DNA of 6,700 nucleotides from Paludibacteraceae bacterium (GTDB lineage: Bacteria; Bacteroidota; Bacteroidia; Bacteroidales; Paludibacteraceae), in the NCBI GenBank assembly GCA_904502115.1, contig CAJGDW010000085.1, positions 1-6,700 on the forward strand, read 5' to 3'. Below the pieces are notes generated by a model. It had not been told where the DNA came from, did no database searches, and saw only the letters and a list, made by a program, of their open reading frames with translations. Both the position numbers and the translations under genes were made by a program. How positions within the stretch are numbered: position 1 is the stretch's first letter; every line of letters begins with the position of its first letter. Positions 5,650 to 6,700 of this stretch are shown one piece after another.

Positions 5650-5761
5650 GGCAAACATCGCAAATTAATTTGCGATGTTTTTTTATGCCCTTCCCTCATT
5701 GAGCTTGCTCAAGAGAGGGATTCGGGTATAAAAAAATGCGAAGCATTGATGTTTGCCCTGA
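5646..5761. repeat. 116-base inverted repeat holding two inward-facing terminators
   Basis: TCAGGGCAAACATC (5646-5659) is matched perfectly by its complement at 5748-5761. Further in, TTTTTTTAT (5678-5686) pairs ATAAAAAAA (5728-5736), CCC pairs GGG, TCCCTC (5692-5697) pairs GAGGGA (5715-5720), and TTGAGC (5699-5704) pairs GCTCAA (5707-5712). The tRNA terminator hairpin fills the left arm. The right arm holds a smaller hairpin around GCGAAGC (5736-5746) that reads as a terminator on the minus strand. Both T-runs point to the centre. It could be a bidirectional terminator cassette or a small mobile-element remnant. Confidence 0.7.
5653..5684 (+). terminator. Intrinsic terminator of tRNA-Ser
   Basis: Positions 5653-5680 are a perfect 28-base palindrome: a 12-bp stem around TTAA at 5665-5668, with arm core CATCGCAAA/TTTGCGATG. 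It runs into seven Ts (5678-5684). The position about 20 bases after the tRNA and the form are those of a strong Rho-independent terminator. Confidence 0.9.
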
Positions 5762-5797
5762 TTGAAGATGCTTGCAAGGACGCCCGTGGCAGAGAAT

Positions 5798-5892
5798 GGG
5801 ATCACGGAGCGAAGCGACGTAATCCCTTATTTGCATCGCCCCGCGCAGCGGGCGAGGGATCTTTGAGCAACTTTAGTTGCGAAAAAATCCCT
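5798..5892 (+). repeat. Chain of three hairpins upstream of mnmA
   Basis: GGGAT (5798-5802) pairs ATCCC (5822-5826), with ACG/CGT inside and a GCGAAGC mini-hairpin at the tip. CGCCC (5837-5841) pairs GGGCG (5850-5854), with GC/GC inside. AGGGAT (5855-5860) pairs ATCCCT (5887-5892), with GCAAC/GTTGC (5867-5871, 5876-5880) inside. The third contains the TTG promoter element of mnmA. No gene is seen in 5762-5913. Confidence 0.55.
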
Positions 5893-5909
5893 TTTTCTTT
5901 TTATCTTTG
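5877..5909 (+). promoter_or_regulatory. Promoter of mnmA
   Basis: TTG at 5877-5879 and TATCTTTG at 5902-5909 are spaced by 22 bases, like the tRNA-Ser promoter. In both cases the TTG lies in the heptamer GTTGCGA. The -7 box ends only 4 bases before the mnmA ATG, so transcription should start at or next to the start codon. Confidence 0.75.
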
Positions 5910-5913
5910 TTTT

Positions 5914-6700
5914 ATGAAAGAAAAGCAAAGGGTTTTGTTAGGGATGAGCGGCGGCACGGATAGTTCAGTGGCGGCACTCTTGCTGCAAGATGCTGGTTAC
6001 GAAGTGGTGGGTGTTACGTTTCGTTTCTACGAGAAGGGGGATTACACCGAGTACCTTGACGATGCGCGTGAGTTGTGCCATCGCTTGGGTATGCAGCATA
6101 TCGTTTCTGATCAGCGCGAACGCTTTCAATCTACCATCATCAACTACTTTATACGCGAATATATGGCAGGGCATACTCCTGTGCCTTGTACTCTTTGTAA
6201 CAACTACTTAAAGTGGCCTTTACTCCGTCAAATTGCCGACGAAATGGGCATTTTTTACGTGGCGACTGGCCATTATGTTCAAAAACAACAAATCGATGGT
6301 TTTTGGCACATCGTCAATGGTGTTGACGAGGATAAAAACCAATCGTTTTTCTTGTGGGGCTTGCCGCAGGATATTATGGAGCGCATGATTTTACCGCTGG
6401 GCGAACTGACCAAACAGCGCGTGCGTGCAATTGCCCAGGAACGAGGTTTTACCAAAGTTGCGCACAAGAAAGACAGTATTGGCGTATGCTTCTGTCCGAT
6501 GGATTATCGTTCTTTTCTGAGTGATAATGTTCCATCAGAGGCTATTCAGAAGGGTAAGTTTGTTGATACGATGGGGAATTTTATAGGTTGGCACCAGGGC
6601 TATCCGTTTTATACCATTGGTCAAAGGCGAGGTTTGGGAATCAACCTCAATAAGGTTGTTTTTGTAAAGGAGATTGTGCCGGCAGAAAACAAAGTGGTAC
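5914..6700 (+). CDS. mnmA: tRNA 2-thiouridine(34) synthase MnmA, short Bacteroidota type, 3' end missing
   Basis: MnmA activates U34 of tRNA Lys, Glu and Gln with ATP and inserts sulfur to give 2-thiouridine. The 262 codons present show the PP-loop GMSGGTDSSVAA (10-21), VPCTLCN with catalytic Cys92 (90-96), the ATGHYV ATP-site motif (117-122), DKNQSFFLWGLP (140-151), KKDSIGVCFCP with the second catalytic Cys192 (185-195), and WHQGYPFYTIGQRRGLGI in the following domain. Thr15 replaces the common Val in SGGVDSS. I remember the same in one of the several MnmA paralogues of Bacteroides, so it is probably a second copy (MnmA2-like) rather than the only one. ATG 5914 is the only start that leaves the PP-loop intact. 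No stop occurs before the window end. Confidence 0.95.
   Translation, partial: MKEKQRVLLGMSGGTDSSVAALLLQDAGYEVVGVTFRFYEKGDYTEYLDDARELCHRLGMQHIVSDQRERFQSTIINYFIREYMAGHTPVPCTLCNNYLKWPLLRQIADEMGIFYVATGHYVQKQQIDGFWHIVNGVDEDKNQSFFLWGLPQDIMERMILPLGELTKQRVRAIAQERGFTKVAHKKDSIGVCFCPMDYRSFLSDNVPSEAIQKGKFVDTMGNFIGWHQGYPFYTIGQRRGLGINLNKVVFVKEIVPAENKVV

Noticed and set aside
5461..5658. Open frame on the minus strand with an ERDSNPR stretch
   Set aside because: It is the antisense of tRNA-Ser, a classic false protein made by T-arm and variable-arm sequence.
5956..5958. Val-to-Thr change in the MnmA PP-loop as a sign of lost activity
   Set aside because: Both catalytic cysteines and the other ATP-site motifs are intact, and I remember the same Thr in a Bacteroides MnmA paralogue.

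Overview
The window looks like a chromosomal housekeeping stretch from a member of the Bacteroidota (Bacteroidetes). The evidence is the protein set (Bacteroidales-like DUF1015, short MnmA and LolA-like proteins), promoters of the TAnnTTTG type, the absence of clear Shine-Dalgarno sequences, and AT-rich intergenic DNA. I cannot name the genus. I see no phage, transposase, CRISPR or defence genes.

Layout: positions 210-5394 hold six complete genes, all on the minus strand. In transcription order they are a DUF1015 protein, pyrB and pyrI (the two subunits of aspartate carbamoyltransferase), a flavin reductase-family protein, a LolA-like periplasmic lipoprotein carrier, and trxB (thioredoxin reductase). 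The last four are packed tightly: an ATGA overlap, then gaps of 1 and 6 bases. They probably form one transcript ending at the hairpin at 159-184. pyrB is separated from pyrI by 255 bases and from the DUF1015 gene by 148 bases, and both gaps are filled with repeats. On the plus strand are tRNA-Ser(CGA) at 5545-5631 and the start of a short-type mnmA (tRNA 2-thiouridylase), which runs off the window end.

The unusual content lies between the genes. (1) A composite element occurs at 1-120 and again at 2952-3057. The two copies share a conserved core, then four versus exactly two octamer slots, then a CATCGC-nnn-GYGAT palindrome. A third octamer array, without the core, sits directly before the pyrB start. 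(2) A REP-like element at 4041-4129 has perfect 12-base inverted ends around two 15-mers and three 11-mers. (3) Degenerate heptamer tracts abut or enter gene ends, including the trxB stop codon. (4) The tRNA-mnmA spacer is a chain of hairpins, including a 116-base inverted repeat with two terminators facing each other. These repeat elements are the best candidates for something undescribed. The genes themselves are ordinary.

Functionally, PyrB and PyrI start pyrimidine synthesis, TrxB maintains thiol redox balance, the LolA-like protein serves envelope lipoprotein traffic, and tRNA-Ser and MnmA serve translation. No single pathway links all of them.
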